This document shows, piece by piece, positions 62,451-64,000 of a DNA stretch of 64,000 nucleotides. The stretch lies in assembly GCF_949628215.1 (NCBI RefSeq), contig NC_134276.1:67434233-67498232 (forward strand), written 5' to 3'. Both the position numbers and the translations under genes were made by a program. The DNA comes from Phalacrocorax aristotelis (Eukaryota; Chordata; Aves; Suliformes; Phalacrocoracidae). The notes beneath the pieces are model-generated. The model made no database searches. It was not told the DNA's origin and was given only the letters and a program-made list of their open reading frames with translations. Each line of letters opens with the position of its first letter. Positions within the stretch are counted from its first letter, which is position 1.

Positions 62451-63049
62451 GAAAGGACCAAGGGCATCATGGAGGCCTTCAGGCCCAGTGCTAACAGGGT
62501 ACTTTTAAAGTCAGAATGCAAAGATTATCCTGAAATATAGGCAATGTTCTATGCAGCACACACATTAGAAGAACTCTTAACAGCCTTGCCAGCCTAACCT
62601 TGGAATCTGGGGACTCTTTCTGGGCACAATTCTAGCAAATTATTTAATTTTGACATATAAGCAAGGTACCTGAGCCAGGCATCTGAGAAACAAAGACCTT
62701 AAAAATATTAATTAAGAAAATTTAGGTCCGAGTTACACATCAAAATGGTGAAAAAAAATCATTTAACTTTAGAGACAGCCAGCAACATAAATATAAAATG
62801 AAGTTCTGCCACACTTACAATGCATTGAACTAATTAACAAGTATTAATTAATAATGCATCCTAGATCACACCTGTTTAGCAGTCTTTGCATTGGCATTGT
62901 GCAAGCACTGTTGGTAGTACACAGATCCCTCGTCAATTTCACTGGACTGGGGGGAATCCAAAGTTGCACTAAAAGCTCTCTATGCTAGTTTTTAAGTGTG
63001 TAAGTTCCACCTCAACCTATTTCTAATATGCTAGTGTGCTCCTGCTCCT

Positions 63050-64000
63050 GTAGGCCTCAGTAAGAGCATTGTCTACCAGCTTGGTGATGGTCACCCGCTT
63101 CATAACCACACATACATTCTTTTAACCTGACAACACCAGTGATCTTGCCTCCAGACTGGTCCCTGAGGGGCACCTCCAACCGCCTGCCTCTTTCAGTATC
63201 TTGGCTTCCCTTTAGCAATCTCCATACCTGATGGTGACCCACACTTGCAGCTGTCTGCTCCACATTAAGTCACTTTCTCTGAAGGACTCTATTGTGTGTA
63301 GCATTATTCAGACAGATTTGCTTCACTGCATTGCTTTTGCCTCAGGAATCACTTACCTTATCAAAGATCTTGTTAGTCTGACACGATCTAACTTTGATGA
63401 ACCATACTGTAGTTGAACCCATTTCTCACTAACCTCTAAGACTTTGCCCAGTCAAATTAATGGGGCATGGAGTTGCGGTTCCCCTCACCCCCTCTGCCTT
63501 TTTATGAGAGGTTTCCTATTCTTCAGTAACAGTGCTTCACCTGCAACTTGGCTGATTCACTGAAAACCTTGCTCAGGACTTGAAAAGGTAACTACCAATT
63601 CTTTCAACATTTGGGGTGCAATTTTTCTGGGCCTGTCACAAGAAACAGCCAAAGTTATGCTTCCTTTTCACATCTGCTAATGTAATAATTTCCAATATCC
63701 TCACTTGCTTTAGGTTCTCTGCCAATACCCTCATGTAAACAATTCTTTAACTGAAAACTGAGGCAGTGTATTAATTCAAGATTTGGAGCAGCCTCACTCT
63801 TCTTCATCCCATTCCCAGCATTTACTGACCATATGTCTTCCTTCTCTGAATCGTTTTTGTTTATATAGTTGAAGAATTCTTTGTTATCTGTTGCCCCGTT
63901 CTTTGTAACATCTGGCTCAGCTAGATTTTTATCCATTCTTTCTCTCTGGTTCTGTAGTTTCTAACCCTGTTAACTGTAGTTCGCCCGTTTCCTTTCCTGT
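63050..64000 (-). mobile_element. CR1/L3-like LINE fragment (minus orientation), runs off the right edge
   Basis: On the minus strand, from the right edge inward, NGATDNKEFFNYINKNDSEK EDI (about 63,900-63,835) parallels the CR1 segment 'KGNKKGFFKYINSKRKTKEN' between endonuclease and RT. Farther on, the reverse complement of 63,360-63,430 resembles the 'HGFTKGKSCLTNL' region. ggaggtgcccctcagggacc (63,180-63,161) resembles the SGVPQGSVLGP codons. The order is as in an intact element; the sequence is heavily decayed. Confidence 0.5.

Noticed and set aside
1-64000. CRISPR arrays, bacterial operons, phage or plasmid systems, rRNA or tRNA genes
   Set aside because: No regularly spaced repeats, no tRNA-like cloverleaf noticed, and the window is clearly vertebrate nuclear DNA with introns.

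Overview
This is a vertebrate nuclear window, almost certainly from a bird. Two multi-exon genes have vertebrate intron-exon structure and GT-AG splice sites. The only abundant interspersed repeats are CR1 LINEs, and the younger ones carry the avian-type CR1 3' end (a 'ggtttgggttggaaggga' tail with ATTCTATG-like terminal repeats). Gene order TFDP1 (+) then ATP4B (-), converging, matches conserved amniote synteny (human 13q34).

Layout. Positions 1-12,285 hold the 3' half of TFDP1, the DP subunit of E2F/DP cell-cycle transcription factors: five coding exons covering the C-terminal 205 residues (end of the coiled coil, marked-box region, acidic tail), then a 3'UTR of about 1.2 kb with several poly(A) signals. 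The last intron (4,522-10,949) contains two CR1 copies in opposite orientation. They share a 909-bp inverted repeat with one mismatch in my base-by-base reading. Immediately beyond it the same two copies drop to roughly two-thirds identity, which points to gene conversion or an assembly artefact.

Positions 12,290-20,390 are intergenic, with CR1 fossils near 14.2-14.5 kb and 15.9-16.2 kb and an A19 tract. Positions 20,749-26,987 hold all seven coding exons of ATP4B on the minus strand, the gastric H+/K+-ATPase beta subunit (288 aa; every exon joins in frame). A TATA box, a CCAAT and GATA motifs lie just upstream. The six extracellular cysteines are present; the N-terminal trafficking tyrosine of mammals (Tyr20) is Phe here, and an eighth N-glycosylation sequon has been gained.

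Positions 27,200-64,000 are about 37 kb without any recognisable gene. In mammals GRK1 follows ATP4B; no GRK1-like exon was found on either strand. The stretch has scattered CR1/L3-like and MIR-like fossils, short AT-rich and GGT-rich tracts and one compound hairpin near 60.0 kb. I found no tRNA, rRNA, CRISPR, intact transposon or operon-like structure, and no evidence of a novel multi-gene system. The points most worth checking are the CR1 inverted repeat, the ATP4B Tyr20 substitution and the missing GRK1.
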